Assembly: GCF_012910905.1 (NCBI RefSeq) | Contig: NZ_WTVN01000019.1 | Coordinates: forward strand, 1-64,000 | Origin: Aromatoleum toluvorans | Lineage (GTDB): Bacteria > Pseudomonadota > Gammaproteobacteria > Burkholderiales > Rhodocyclaceae | Direction of reading: 5' to 3' | DNA: 64,000 nt | Shown here: piece by piece, positions 18,291 through 26,317 of the stretch | Layout of the letters: each line of letters begins with the position of its first letter | How positions within the stretch are numbered: the first letter of the stretch is position 1 | Translations under genes and position numbers: made by a program | The notes under the pieces: model-generated | Seen by the model: the letters and a program-made list of their open reading frames with translations, nothing else | What the model was told of the DNA's origin: nothing | Database searches by the model: none

Positions 18291-19043
18291 GTGCTCACCA
18301 CACCTCCTTCCCGCCTGATCGCAGCGATCACCACGCTGCTGCTGGCCTGCACGCTCCTCTGGGGCGATCTGGCGACAGCGCAGCGGATCGACATGCGCAA
18401 CAGCAAGCACAACCTCACGCAGTCGCCCGACGGCACCCGCAGCGTCGACCCCCGCCAGATCTGCATCTTCTGCCACACCCCGACCCACGCCAACCCCGTC
18501 GATGCGGCGCAACCCAAATGGCAGAGCTCGGTCCCGGATGGCAGCACTTTTCTCATGTTCGACGACATCGGACGCATCGGCAAGGAAGGAAGCGAAGCCA
18601 TCGGGTCGCAGTCGATCGCCTGCCTTTCCTGCCACGATTCTGCCCAGGCATTCGGAATCTCCGGCGGAAGCCTCGATCACCCGTTCGCGGTTCCCTACCG
18701 CGGCGCCCTGTCCCCCGAGCAGCGCCAGAAGATCCGCGAAGAGCTGAAGCAATCCGGCAAGCTCTTCAACCCTGGCAAACAAATCAAGTTCGACGACGAC
18801 TTCCGCCTGGCCACCCGCGGAATCGTCGACAACCGTCCCGTATGGTGGGTATCCAAGGACACCGCTTCAGCCCAGCGTGGCCGTCTCGACGTCCCCCTCT
18901 ATGTGCGCGTCGATCAGGCCGACCAGACGGAGATCCCGTTCGTGGAGTGCGCGAGTTGCCACGACCCGCATACCGTGCGGCCATTGTTCCTCCGCGCCGA
19001 CAGCAACCCGAACGAACTGTGTCTCACCTGCCATGTCAAGTAG
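18291..19043 (+). CDS. Tetraheme cytochrome c, OmcE-like motif order (copy A)
   Basis: 250 residues from a GTG start (a TTG lies 14 codons upstream). A signal peptide ends near residue 30. Four CXXCH: CIFCH (58), CLSCH (111), CASCH (220), CLTCH (244). Four extra His at 40, 66, 130 and 227 (KHNL, HTPTH, DHP, HDPH) could complete bis-His ligation of all four haems. This order matches what I know of Geobacter OmcE-type filament cytochromes; filament formation is inference. Its own C-terminal end is only Lys after the last haem. It lies downstream of the c5 gene and upstream of an NHL lipoprotein. Confidence 0.8.
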   Translation: MLTTPPSRLIAAITTLLLACTLLWGDLATAQRIDMRNSKHNLTQSPDGTRSVDPRQICIFCHTPTHANPVDAAQPKWQSSVPDGSTFLMFDDIGRIGKEGSEAIGSQSIACLSCHDSAQAFGISGGSLDHPFAVPYRGALSPEQRQKIREELKQSGKLFNPGKQIKFDDDFRLATRGIVDNRPVWWVSKDTASAQRGRLDVPLYVRVDQADQTEIPFVECASCHDPHTVRPLFLRADSNPNELCLTCHVK

Positions 19044-19124
19044 CAACCGGCTTCGCCGCGCACAGAAGCTGCTTGAGAATGACCGCAGTACTTTCCATTC
19101 CGACCATCCTTGCCCGATAAGCCG

Positions 19125-20282
19125 ATGACTCTGTTCCCACGCCATGATGCGCCCCAGTCGGGCCCGCAAGCCTCCCGCACGCTTTCGCTTCTTCTCGCCT
19201 GCGTCTTCGCAAGCACTGTCGCTCTGGTCACGGGATGCGCCGAACTGGGCGACACCGGACCCGCTCGCGTCAGCGCCGGCCCCCTCGTATTCCCCGGGCC
19301 TCCCGACGAACCGCGCTTCGTCTATGAGCGCACGATCACCAGCTCGGCCGACGTCGAAATCGACAACAGCGACGATGCGTTCCGACGCATGGTCACGGGC
19401 GCCCAGCGCTCCGGCTACTTCCTCACGAAACCCTACGCCGTCGCCGTCCACCGCGGCCGGATTTTCGTCTCCGATTCTGCAGAGCGCGCAGTCAAGGTCT
19501 TCGACGTCGCTGCGGCGAAGTACTTCACGATCGGGAGCGAGGAGCCCGGCCAGCTCGTCAAGCCGCTCGGCCTCGACGTCGACCGCGCAGGACGCCTGTA
19601 CGTGGCCGACGCAACACAGAAGATGATCATGATCTACAACCGCGACGGGAAATTCCTGCGCAAGATCGGTGGCAGCGATCTCTTCGACCGCATCTCCAGC
19701 GTCACGGTCGACCCCGCTGGACAACGCATCTACGTTGTAGACATCGGCGGCGTCAAATCCGAGAACCACCGCGTCCGGGTCTTCGAAACCGCCACGGGCC
19801 GCCACGTCATGGATATCGGCAAACGCGGATCCGGCCCGGGGGAGTTCAATCTCCCGCGCGACATGGCGATCGGCAAGGACGGGAGACTGTATGTCGTGGA
19901 CGGTGGCAATTTCCGCGTCCAGATCTTCAATTCGGACGGCAGCTTCCACAGCAGTTTCGGAGCGGTCGGCCGACAACTCGGGAACTTCGCCCGGCCGAAA
20001 GAGATCGCGGCTGACAAGGACGGCAATGTCTACGTTGCCGATGCCGCATTCGGCAATTTCCAGATCTTCGACCCCGATGGCGAACTGCTGATGTTCATCG
20101 GCAACCGCTCGGAGCAGGGTGGTCCTGCCCAATACATCCTGCCTTCGGGGATCACTGTTGACGAGGACGGCCGGATCTTCTTCGTCGATCAGTGGTTCTC
20201 CAAGATCGACGTCTTCAGACCCTACAACCTGCCGGCCGATCAGGGCTTCCTCGTGAATCGGGCAACTGCTTCCAAACGCTGA
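19125..20282 (+). CDS. NHL-repeat propeller lipoprotein
   Basis: 385 residues from ATG 19125. The signal peptide ends in a lipobox (LVTGC), so the mature protein is lipid-anchored. About six NHL-type blades follow, with recurring patterns such as KPLGLDVDRAGRLYVAD, NLPRDMAIGKDGRLYVVD and LPSGITVDEDGRIFFVD. NHL propellers bind protein or ligands and have no electron-transfer cofactor. Here it probably serves as a scaffold or assembly factor for the cytochromes. Homologous propellers recur at 26318 and 27256, implying repeated recruitment to this locus. Confidence 0.8.
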   Translation: MTLFPRHDAPQSGPQASRTLSLLLACVFASTVALVTGCAELGDTGPARVSAGPLVFPGPPDEPRFVYERTITSSADVEIDNSDDAFRRMVTGAQRSGYFLTKPYAVAVHRGRIFVSDSAERAVKVFDVAAAKYFTIGSEEPGQLVKPLGLDVDRAGRLYVADATQKMIMIYNRDGKFLRKIGGSDLFDRISSVTVDPAGQRIYVVDIGGVKSENHRVRVFETATGRHVMDIGKRGSGPGEFNLPRDMAIGKDGRLYVVDGGNFRVQIFNSDGSFHSSFGAVGRQLGNFARPKEIAADKDGNVYVADAAFGNFQIFDPDGELLMFIGNRSEQGGPAQYILPSGITVDEDGRIFFVDQWFSKIDVFRPYNLPADQGFLVNRATASKR

Positions 20283-20289
20283 TAATTCG

Positions 20290-20307
20290 TTTCCCGAGAT
20301 CAGGAAT
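20290..20307 (+). promoter_or_regulatory. Candidate enhancer (UAS) dyad 1 for the 20577 cytochrome
   Basis: TTTCCCGAGATCAGGAAT matches 15 of 18 positions of the perfect palindrome at 34791-34808. It lies about 175 bases upstream of the predicted start near 20473. A second, weaker copy lies at 20321-20338, 31 bases centre to centre (about three helical turns), as paired NtrC-class sites often do. Confidence 0.5.
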
Positions 20308-20320
20308 ATCCCAACGTCAC

Positions 20321-20338
20321 CTCCCTGATTTCAGTACC
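20321..20338 (+). promoter_or_regulatory. Candidate enhancer (UAS) dyad 2, weaker copy
   Basis: CTCCCTGATTTCAGTACC keeps the CCTGAT...TCAG core of the dyad at 34791-34808 (12 of 18 positions). On its own it would not be convincing; its phase with dyad 1 is the reason to list it. Confidence 0.35.
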
Positions 20339-20446
20339 CCCCACCCTGCGCGGCGCAGTGAAAACCCTCCTGTGCCGCGCGCCAAACCCCCGCCACGCAA
20401 GCAATCTGCGAACACCACAACGTTTCGCAACACCCCCTGACGGAGG

Positions 20447-20462
20447 TGGACCGGAACCTGCT
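20447..20462 (+). promoter_or_regulatory. Sigma-54 promoter candidate for the OmcE-like gene
   Basis: TGGACCGGAACCTGCT keeps TGG, CG and TGCT with exact GG-N10-GC spacing. The predicted start near 20473 would leave a leader of about 104 bases before the ATG at 20577. Two dyads upstream support it. The whole 294-base gap 20283-20576 thus appears to be a regulatory region. Confidence 0.55.
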
Positions 20463-20576
20463 AATAGTGCTTGCAACAATGAATTTGGTTTTGAAGGTCA
20501 TTGGTGGCGGGGTCCGGCAGCACAGGCAACCCCCTGCGTGACTAACAAACTGTTTAACCATCCATCGGGGGTTACC

Positions 20577-21389
20577 ATGAAAAAAATCTTCAAATTGTCA
20601 CTGACGGCCGTGGCGCTCGCAGTGATCGCCGGCTCCGCCTCGGCACAGACTACGGGCATCAAGAGCACGCCGCACAACCTGACGGCCGCGACTGGTACCG
20701 GTCCGAACCGGCAGAGCTCGACCGAACAGATCTGCGTGTTCTGTCATACCCCGCACGCTGCAAATACGAGCGCGTCCGCTCCGCTGTGGAACAAGGCCGT
20801 GCCCCCGAGCACCGGCTACACCACGTACTCGACCGCAAACTCGTCGACCATCGACGGCCAGGTGCTGTCAGTCGGCTCGGTTTCGGCGGCCTGCCTGTCC
20901 TGCCACGACGGCACCCAGGCGATGGACAACCTGGTCAACGCACCGGGCAGCGGCGGCCTCGTTGCAGCCGGCTCGAACCGTCCTTATACCTGGACTGTCG
21001 GCGCCGAAACGATCAGCGCGACCAGTGTCGCCAACCTGTCCAAGGACCTCACCAACGACCACCCGATCGGTATCCAGTACTGCGGCGGCGGCCTGAGCGG
21101 CAGTGCCGCGGTCGTCAGCGGCAACTGCAAGGACGGCGACTTCGTGCGGCCGGTCACCCAGAACATCAACAACACCCAGGTTTTCTGGGTCGATACGACG
21201 AACGCCGGTTCGCGTACGAAGAACGACATCATTCTCTATACGCGTACCTTTAGCGCCGGCGCCGGTCCGTCGGTGGAATGTGCATCCTGCCACGATCCCC
21301 ACGTTCCGTCGAAAGGCAGCGACAACATCGCGTTCATGCGTGTGACGACCTCCGGCAGCCAGATCTGCCTGTCGTGCCACACCAAGTAA
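20577..21389 (+). CDS. Tetraheme cytochrome c, OmcE-like motif order (copy B)
   Basis: 270 residues; signal peptide 1-23 (ASA-QT). Four CXXCH: CVFCH (53), CLSCH (106), CASCH (235), CLSCH (264). Extra His at 33, 60, 162 and 242 (TPHNL, HTPH, NDHPIG, HDPH) fit bis-His ligation. Cys169 and Cys184 may form a disulfide. The Ser/Thr/Asn/Gly-rich composition suits an exported surface protein. It resembles copy A in motif order but not in loops. It has its own promoter region and a strong terminator right after, so it is a single-gene unit, as expected of a protein needed in large amounts. Filament assembly is inference. Confidence 0.82.
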   Translation: MKKIFKLSLTAVALAVIAGSASAQTTGIKSTPHNLTAATGTGPNRQSSTEQICVFCHTPHAANTSASAPLWNKAVPPSTGYTTYSTANSSTIDGQVLSVGSVSAACLSCHDGTQAMDNLVNAPGSGGLVAAGSNRPYTWTVGAETISATSVANLSKDLTNDHPIGIQYCGGGLSGSAAVVSGNCKDGDFVRPVTQNINNTQVFWVDTTNAGSRTKNDIILYTRTFSAGAGPSVECASCHDPHVPSKGSDNIAFMRVTTSGSQICLSCHTK

Positions 21390-21460
21390 GTCGGGCATAG
21401 ACCGCGGATCAGTACTGCGCACATTTGCCACACGAACGACGCAGCCGCGGTCACGAAAGG

Positions 21461-21493
21461 GGTCAGGCGACACAGTCGCCTGACCTTTTTTTT
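21461..21493 (+). terminator. Rho-independent terminator after the OmcE-like gene
   Basis: A perfect 11-bp stem (21461-21471 with 21475-21485), a three-base loop and a run of eight T. It would end transcription of the tetraheme gene at high efficiency and separates it from the isomerase/barrel genes. Confidence 0.9.
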
Positions 21494-21573
21494 GTCACAA
21501 TTGGGCATCATCACCAGCTTGCGCCACCTTCGGCCCGAATGGACACTGGCAGCCCAGCAGACGAGACCTCCTG

Positions 21574-22635
21574 ATGAAAACGATCGCTTGCGCCGTTACC
21601 GGCGCTCTCGCCTCCATGTTCATTGCCTTTGGCGTCCACGCAGCCGATAGCCAGAAGGCAGGCGCCGCCGCGCCGACGCCGGCCGCGGCACAGAAACCGG
21701 CCGACCCGCATGCCGTGCCACCCTACGTCGCGGTCGTCAACGGCAAGGTGATCAGCTCCGCCGATTTCGATGTCGCGACCCGCGAGGCCATCCGCCAGAA
21801 GTTCTATCATGGCACGCCCCCCGAAGGGGAACTCGAACAACTTGTTCGGGATGTCGCCAACACCATGATCGACCGCATTCTTCTGGTCGAGGAGATCAAG
21901 CGGCGTGAGATGAAGCCCGACGCGAAAGCCGTCGATGACAAGATCGCAAACTACGAGAAGCGCTACGCGTCGAGTGCGCGTTGGCAGCAGGAGCGCGCAC
22001 AGATTCTTCCGTCGCTGCGTCAACGCCTGGAAGAGGACGACATGCTCGCGGCCCTCGAGGCCAAGACGCGAAATGTCCCGCAGCCGACGCCGGACAAGGT
22101 GCTTGCATACTACAAGAAGCACCCCGAGAAGTTCACCGAACCCGAGAAGATGCGCATATCGCTTCTGCTGCTTGCAGTCGATCCTTCGTCGCCGACTGCC
22201 GCATGGGAGGCGGCGGAAACCGAGGCCGGCGCACTGCGGCTGAAACTCACGGAAGGCGGCACGGATTTCGCACAATTGGCACGAGAGCGCTCCAGCGATG
22301 CTTCCGCTGCCAACGGCGGAGATCTCGGTTACATGCACCGAGGCATGCTGCCCGAAGGCATCCAGGAAAAGATCGACAGCATGAAACCGGGCGACCTTTC
22401 CGTCCCCACCAGAGTGCTGCAGGGTGTTGCGTTGTTCCGCTATGAAGCCCTGCAACCGCCCAAGCACCACGACTTCGACACGGTAAAGCCGCGCGCCACC
22501 GACCTCCTGATGCGCGATCTTGGCGACGAGGCCTGGCGGAACCTCAAGGAACAGCTGCGGAAGAAGGCGAAGCTCGAAATGAACACGCAGCGTTACCCCG
22601 CTCTGGCCAAAAAGGGGCCGGCGACCCCGAAATAA
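21574..22635 (+). CDS. Periplasmic parvulin-type peptidyl-prolyl isomerase
   Basis: 353 residues with a signal peptide (about 1-23, VHA-AD) and an Ala/Pro-rich linker. A SurA-N-like helical region follows (about 48-180; VVNGKVISSADFDVATREAIRQ). A rotamase domain of the parvulin/PpiC type comes next (about 190-300; ERSSDASAANGGDLGYMHRGMLP...). It helps proline-limited folding or guides unfolded outer-membrane proteins. Its position ten bases before the beta-barrel gene suggests a dedicated chaperone for that barrel or for the cytochromes. No promoter is obvious in the gap after the terminator. Confidence 0.85.
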   Translation: MKTIACAVTGALASMFIAFGVHAADSQKAGAAAPTPAAAQKPADPHAVPPYVAVVNGKVISSADFDVATREAIRQKFYHGTPPEGELEQLVRDVANTMIDRILLVEEIKRREMKPDAKAVDDKIANYEKRYASSARWQQERAQILPSLRQRLEEDDMLAALEAKTRNVPQPTPDKVLAYYKKHPEKFTEPEKMRISLLLLAVDPSSPTAAWEAAETEAGALRLKLTEGGTDFAQLARERSSDASAANGGDLGYMHRGMLPEGIQEKIDSMKPGDLSVPTRVLQGVALFRYEALQPPKHHDFDTVKPRATDLLMRDLGDEAWRNLKEQLRKKAKLEMNTQRYPALAKKGPATPK

Positions 22636-22645
22636 GCTCGGCGGA

Positions 22646-25144
22646 ATGTTGCGTTCGATACTCACTGGGAAAATGACGACGGCGGACCACGACACCTTCG
22701 GCATGGCGTCATCGGTCTGTCGCAGGCGCATTTCGCCTATCTGCGGCGGAGTGCTTCTTGGATTGACGGCTGTTCCGGCGATTGCCGCATCCGTTTCGCA
22801 AGCGGCGGAGCCCCCCTCGCAGCCTCGTCTGCGACTCGCAACGATTCTGGAAAGCCTGCATCAGGAACGCCCGACGGCCGCTGACGCCCAGTCAGCGGCT
22901 GTCGCCGAAACAGATGTGCCCAGCCCGGCGTCGGAACCTCCGCCCCTCGCTCTCAACTGGACATACCAGCTGCCCGGAGACGCTACCACACCGCCGGCAG
23001 CCCAGAATCTCGCGCCACCATCGAGTGGCAATCCGCCCGAACGTACGCAGCAGCCCGAAAAACCGAAACCGGGCGATAAACCGTCGAGTGGGGACGCACT
23101 CCCCATTCCGGCTCGACGCCCGACAAGCGTGAAAGCGGACGCACGAGATCCGGTCGACGACAAATCGGGCAATACGAGGCGCGAAACCGAATCACCCAGG
23201 ACGTCGCCCGCACCGGTCATGGTTGCGGCCGACAACACAGGTTCAGCATCCCCCACCACCGGGTCGGATGCCAAGGTCGTGGGAGACGGGGACTTCCTGC
23301 CCGCCGATGAACTGAATGCCGAACCTGCCGTGGCAGATCTCCCCGTGCCCTCGCGAAACAATGGTTCCGGCGCCACGTCAGGTGAGGCCGCCGCATCCCG
23401 GAAGCGTTGGGGTATGGCTCCGGTACGGTGGGGGGGCACGCTGTCGGTGGGCCTCAGGCACAACAGCTCGGAAAACTCGACCGCCTCGACCGCCCAGGTG
23501 TATGAAGCACGCCTTCGCGCCAATTCCTATATCTGGAAGCCGTACATCGCGCTCGTTTCCGGTGACTTCGCACTCACCACGGTGCGTACCAAGGAGTCCG
23601 GCGACATCGCATCGAACAATCTGATCGGCACGTCGGTGACCGGTAGCGGATCGCTCAGCCTGTTCCCGCAGAGCCGGTTCCCCTTCAACGCCTCGTTGGC
23701 CGTGTCAGACAGCCGCAGTGAGGGCTCCTTTTCCGACTCCAACGTAAAGCAGACGCGCCTGTCGCTAAGGCAGGACTACCGTCCCCAGCTTGGGCAGTGG
23801 TCAGCCGCAGCCGGCTACGATCGCAGCGAGCTCACGGGAACCTTCGGATCGGACACCGTCGACCGCGTCTTCGGCAACTACTCGAATACGCTGGGGAAGC
23901 ACTCCGTCAACCTCTCCGGCGACTTCTCGAACAGCCGCACGGTCGATCAGTCATCGAAAAATTACTTTCTCGGCGCCATTCACGGCTACAGCTTCAGCGA
24001 CGAACTCTCCCTGAACACGAATGCGAGCATCACCGGTCAGCAGTTCGACCTCGGCAGTCAGGGTATCAGCAGCACCGCGAAGACCCAGAGCACCCAGATC
24101 TTCAGTTATGCCAACTGGACACCGATGGACTCCAAGTGGCGCGGCTCGGCAAACCTTCGCTATTTCCAGACGAGCAACACGATTCGCGGAGCGTCGTTCG
24201 AGAACCGGACCCTGGGCGGCGCGGCAAGCGCCACCTATCAGGCCAGCCGCAACCTGAATTTCTTCGGCACCGTCGGCCTCAACGTCGACAGCAACAGACG
24301 AACGAACTCGAACCAGTCGCTGGGCGTGAGCTATACCGGCGACCCGCTGCGCCTGGGCAGCTACGACTACACGTGGTTCTCATCTGCATCCGTCGCGAAT
24401 GCAACCTCGGGTGAGGGCAGTGCCTTCCGTTCGCTGAACGGATCGCTGGGACATAGTCTGGTACGGAGCTGGCAGCTGAGCGAACAGACGTTGCTCAACG
24501 GCAGTCTCAACCAGTCGATCACGAATTCCCGCACCACCGGCCTGGGATCGTCAAGCACAACCACGCTCGGCCACGGGGCGAGCCTGAGCATGCAGGCCAA
24601 CGCGGGAGACAGGCTCACGGGCTACCTCAGTGCAAGCTTCTCGGACAGCCGCACTAGGGGGGACGCAGCATCCAACTTCCAGTTGCTCAACGTCCAGCTT
24701 ACCGGGAATTGGCGCATCGACGGAAACTCGGAACTCGACTCGAATTTGACCTGGCAGTGGTCGCGCCAGCAGTCCGAGAACCTCAATCAGCCGGTCGTCC
24801 TCATCGACGAGTTCGGGCGCCCGCTGTTTCGCGAGGACACGTCACGCACCGGCAACACGAGTCTCTCCGGCGGCGTCGGATACGGCCACCGTCGATTCCT
24901 GGGCATCCGCGGCCTGCGCTACCGGCTCGATTTCCGTGCCAACACGAACCGCGATGACTCGCGGCGTTTCGGCAATCCCGACGCCCTGCGCGAACAGGAC
25001 CGTGCAACGCTGGATCTCGACCAGCGCCTGTTCTATCGGATCGGCCGCCTCGATACTGAGCTGCAGTACCGCATCGCCGAGATCGAAGGCCAGCGCAACC
25101 AGTTGATTTTCTTCCGGGTTATCCGGGAGTTCGGCTCGTTCTGA
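22646..25144 (+). CDS. Large outer-membrane beta-barrel (porin-like, candidate electron conduit)
   Basis: 832 residues. The signal peptide is best formed from Met20 (ATG 22703), so the first ATG may be upstream of the real start. Residues ~45-250 are Pro/Ser/Thr/Ala-rich and probably disordered in the periplasm. From ~255 to 832 alternating amphipathic strands rich in Ser, Asn, Tyr and Trp (about 26-30 strands by eye) end in the C-terminal Phe typical of Bam substrates. No haem motif and no MtrB-type N-terminal CXXC is seen. Setting: a parvulin gene directly upstream and triheme cytochromes downstream, as in porin-cytochrome clusters. The conduit role is inference. Confidence 0.75.
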   Translation: MLRSILTGKMTTADHDTFGMASSVCRRRISPICGGVLLGLTAVPAIAASVSQAAEPPSQPRLRLATILESLHQERPTAADAQSAAVAETDVPSPASEPPPLALNWTYQLPGDATTPPAAQNLAPPSSGNPPERTQQPEKPKPGDKPSSGDALPIPARRPTSVKADARDPVDDKSGNTRRETESPRTSPAPVMVAADNTGSASPTTGSDAKVVGDGDFLPADELNAEPAVADLPVPSRNNGSGATSGEAAASRKRWGMAPVRWGGTLSVGLRHNSSENSTASTAQVYEARLRANSYIWKPYIALVSGDFALTTVRTKESGDIASNNLIGTSVTGSGSLSLFPQSRFPFNASLAVSDSRSEGSFSDSNVKQTRLSLRQDYRPQLGQWSAAAGYDRSELTGTFGSDTVDRVFGNYSNTLGKHSVNLSGDFSNSRTVDQSSKNYFLGAIHGYSFSDELSLNTNASITGQQFDLGSQGISSTAKTQSTQIFSYANWTPMDSKWRGSANLRYFQTSNTIRGASFENRTLGGAASATYQASRNLNFFGTVGLNVDSNRRTNSNQSLGVSYTGDPLRLGSYDYTWFSSASVANATSGEGSAFRSLNGSLGHSLVRSWQLSEQTLLNGSLNQSITNSRTTGLGSSSTTTLGHGASLSMQANAGDRLTGYLSASFSDSRTRGDAASNFQLLNVQLTGNWRIDGNSELDSNLTWQWSRQQSENLNQPVVLIDEFGRPLFREDTSRTGNTSLSGGVGYGHRRFLGIRGLRYRLDFRANTNRDDSRRFGNPDALREQDRATLDLDQRLFYRIGRLDTELQYRIAEIEGQRNQLIFFRVIREFGSF

Positions 25145-25155
25145 GGTCGATCGGC

Positions 25156-25171
25156 CGGACGTTATATTGCC
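25156..25171 (+). promoter_or_regulatory. Possible sigma-54 promoter before the triheme pair
   Basis: CGGACGTTATATTGCC has a perfect TTGC -12 element and GG-N10-GC spacing but a poor -24 half. The start would fall near 25181. An inverted repeat ATCCGA-N7-TCGGAT (25204-25222) lies in the leader. No enhancer dyad of the type seen elsewhere is clear upstream. Confidence 0.4.
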
Positions 25172-25252
25172 GAGTGCAACCTTCTGCCCTGCGGGCCGAC
25201 TAAATCCGATAATCTGTCGGATCGATCTGCCCGAACCGGGTGTGCTGCAACT

Positions 25253-25918
25253 ATGTCTTTTCGCCTACGACGCACATTACTGGGACGTTTCCTCTGCTGC
25301 CTGTGCCTCCTCATGATGGCCGCCGCAAGCGCGGACGACCGCTCCTGGCTCCCTATCGCCAAGGATGGGCTGCGTGACCCCAACGGCCCGGCCGCGAAGG
25401 TGTTGCAGCAGCCCGCGGATGCGCTGACACCCCTCGCGCCGGACACCGCAGGCAATCAGGTACGCTGGGTCCGCGCCTTGCGGGAAGGGCAGATCAGTCC
25501 GCGCTCGAGCTTGCGCAAGCCTTTGAAAAGCGAAAGTTACGACAAGGACGTACTGTTGAACCTCAATGGGGGCATGCCGGTCGTACGCTTCCCTCACAGC
25601 ATCCACAACGAATGGCTGGACTGCACCAATTGTCACGACCAGTTGTTTCAGAAGGAAAGAGGCGCGACGAAGATCAGCATGTTCCTGATCCTGCAGGGGG
25701 AACAATGCGGTGTGTGCCACGGGGCGGTGGCCTTCCCCTTGACCGAATGCGCCCGCTGCCACAGCGTGAAGCGGGCCGACGCGCTCGCTGAGCTCGAACG
25801 CGAAGCCGCGGCAAAAGCCGCCGCACAGCCCCCTGCACCCGCGGCAAAGCCCACGCCGGCGACGGCGGCGCCGGACGCACGCGGGCCCGCGCGCAAGACC
25901 GAGGGCAAATCGAAATGA
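25253..25918 (+). CDS. Triheme c7-type cytochrome (long form, copy 1)
   Basis: 221 residues. A signal peptide (about 1-26) is followed by a ~90-residue N-terminal part without haem. A c7-type triheme domain follows: CTNCH (124-128), CGVCH (152-156), CARCH (166-170), with extra His at 115 and 118 (FPHSIHNEWLDC). An Ala/Pro/Lys-rich tail ends the protein. It is a periplasmic multi-haem carrier suited to passing electrons towards the outer membrane. Its paralogue at 33068 shares the layout from NAGNRVNWVKAL-like to the CGVCH...VAFP segment. Its stop overlaps the next ATG. Confidence 0.85.
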   Translation: MSFRLRRTLLGRFLCCLCLLMMAAASADDRSWLPIAKDGLRDPNGPAAKVLQQPADALTPLAPDTAGNQVRWVRALREGQISPRSSLRKPLKSESYDKDVLLNLNGGMPVVRFPHSIHNEWLDCTNCHDQLFQKERGATKISMFLILQGEQCGVCHGAVAFPLTECARCHSVKRADALAELEREAAAKAAAQPPAPAAKPTPATAAPDARGPARKTEGKSK

Positions 25919-26310
25919 GCGCGCGACGGACCTCGAAGTGGATCATCAGCGCCGCGCTGTTGTGTGCGTCGCTATTTTTTACAGCGCCGCACGCGACGGC
26001 GGAGTATGCTGACGTCGTTATCAATCGAGTGGCGGAAGCAGCCGGCATGCGGCCCGTGATCTTTCCTCACTGGTTCCACCGCATCCGGTTTCGCTGCAAG
26101 GTCTGCCACGCGGAACTCGGCTTCAAGATGCGGGCAGGAGCAAATCTGATCAAGATGACCGACATCATCGATGGCCGCTTCTGCGGGGCCTGTCATGACG
26201 GGGAAACCGCGTGGTCGGTCGAGAACTGTGATTTGTGTCATTCCGGCAAGGCAGGCCTGCCCCCGGGCATTTTTGGCGGCCACGAAACACTCGGACCTGG
26301 ACGTTGGTGA
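25915..26310 (+). CDS. Triheme c7-type cytochrome (short form, copy 1)
   Basis: 131 residues: signal peptide (cleavage near 29), then a compact c7-like domain with CKVCH (61-65), CGACH (90-94) and CDLCH (105-109). The IFPHWFHRIRFRCKVCH stretch (extra His at 52 and 55) is almost the same as in the paralogue at 32640. All three haems could be bis-His ligated. It is coupled to the long-form gene by an ATGA overlap, so a pair of unequal triheme proteins is made together. It probably relays electrons in the periplasm. Confidence 0.85.
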   Translation: MSARRTSKWIISAALLCASLFFTAPHATAEYADVVINRVAEAAGMRPVIFPHWFHRIRFRCKVCHAELGFKMRAGANLIKMTDIIDGRFCGACHDGETAWSVENCDLCHSGKAGLPPGIFGGHETLGPGRW

Positions 26311-26317
26311 ATTCATC

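Noticed and set aside
18291-21389. Calling the tetraheme proteins NrfH/NapC-type or cytochrome c554
   Set aside because: No membrane anchor helix is present and haem spacing differs; NapC itself is at 53112.
22646-25144. Naming the barrel MtrB or PioB
   Set aside because: It lacks the N-terminal CXXC and MtrB-like strand motifs; only general barrel traits are visible.
25204-25222. Inverted repeat as an activator dyad
   Set aside because: It does not match TTC-N10-GAA and lies downstream of the predicted start.
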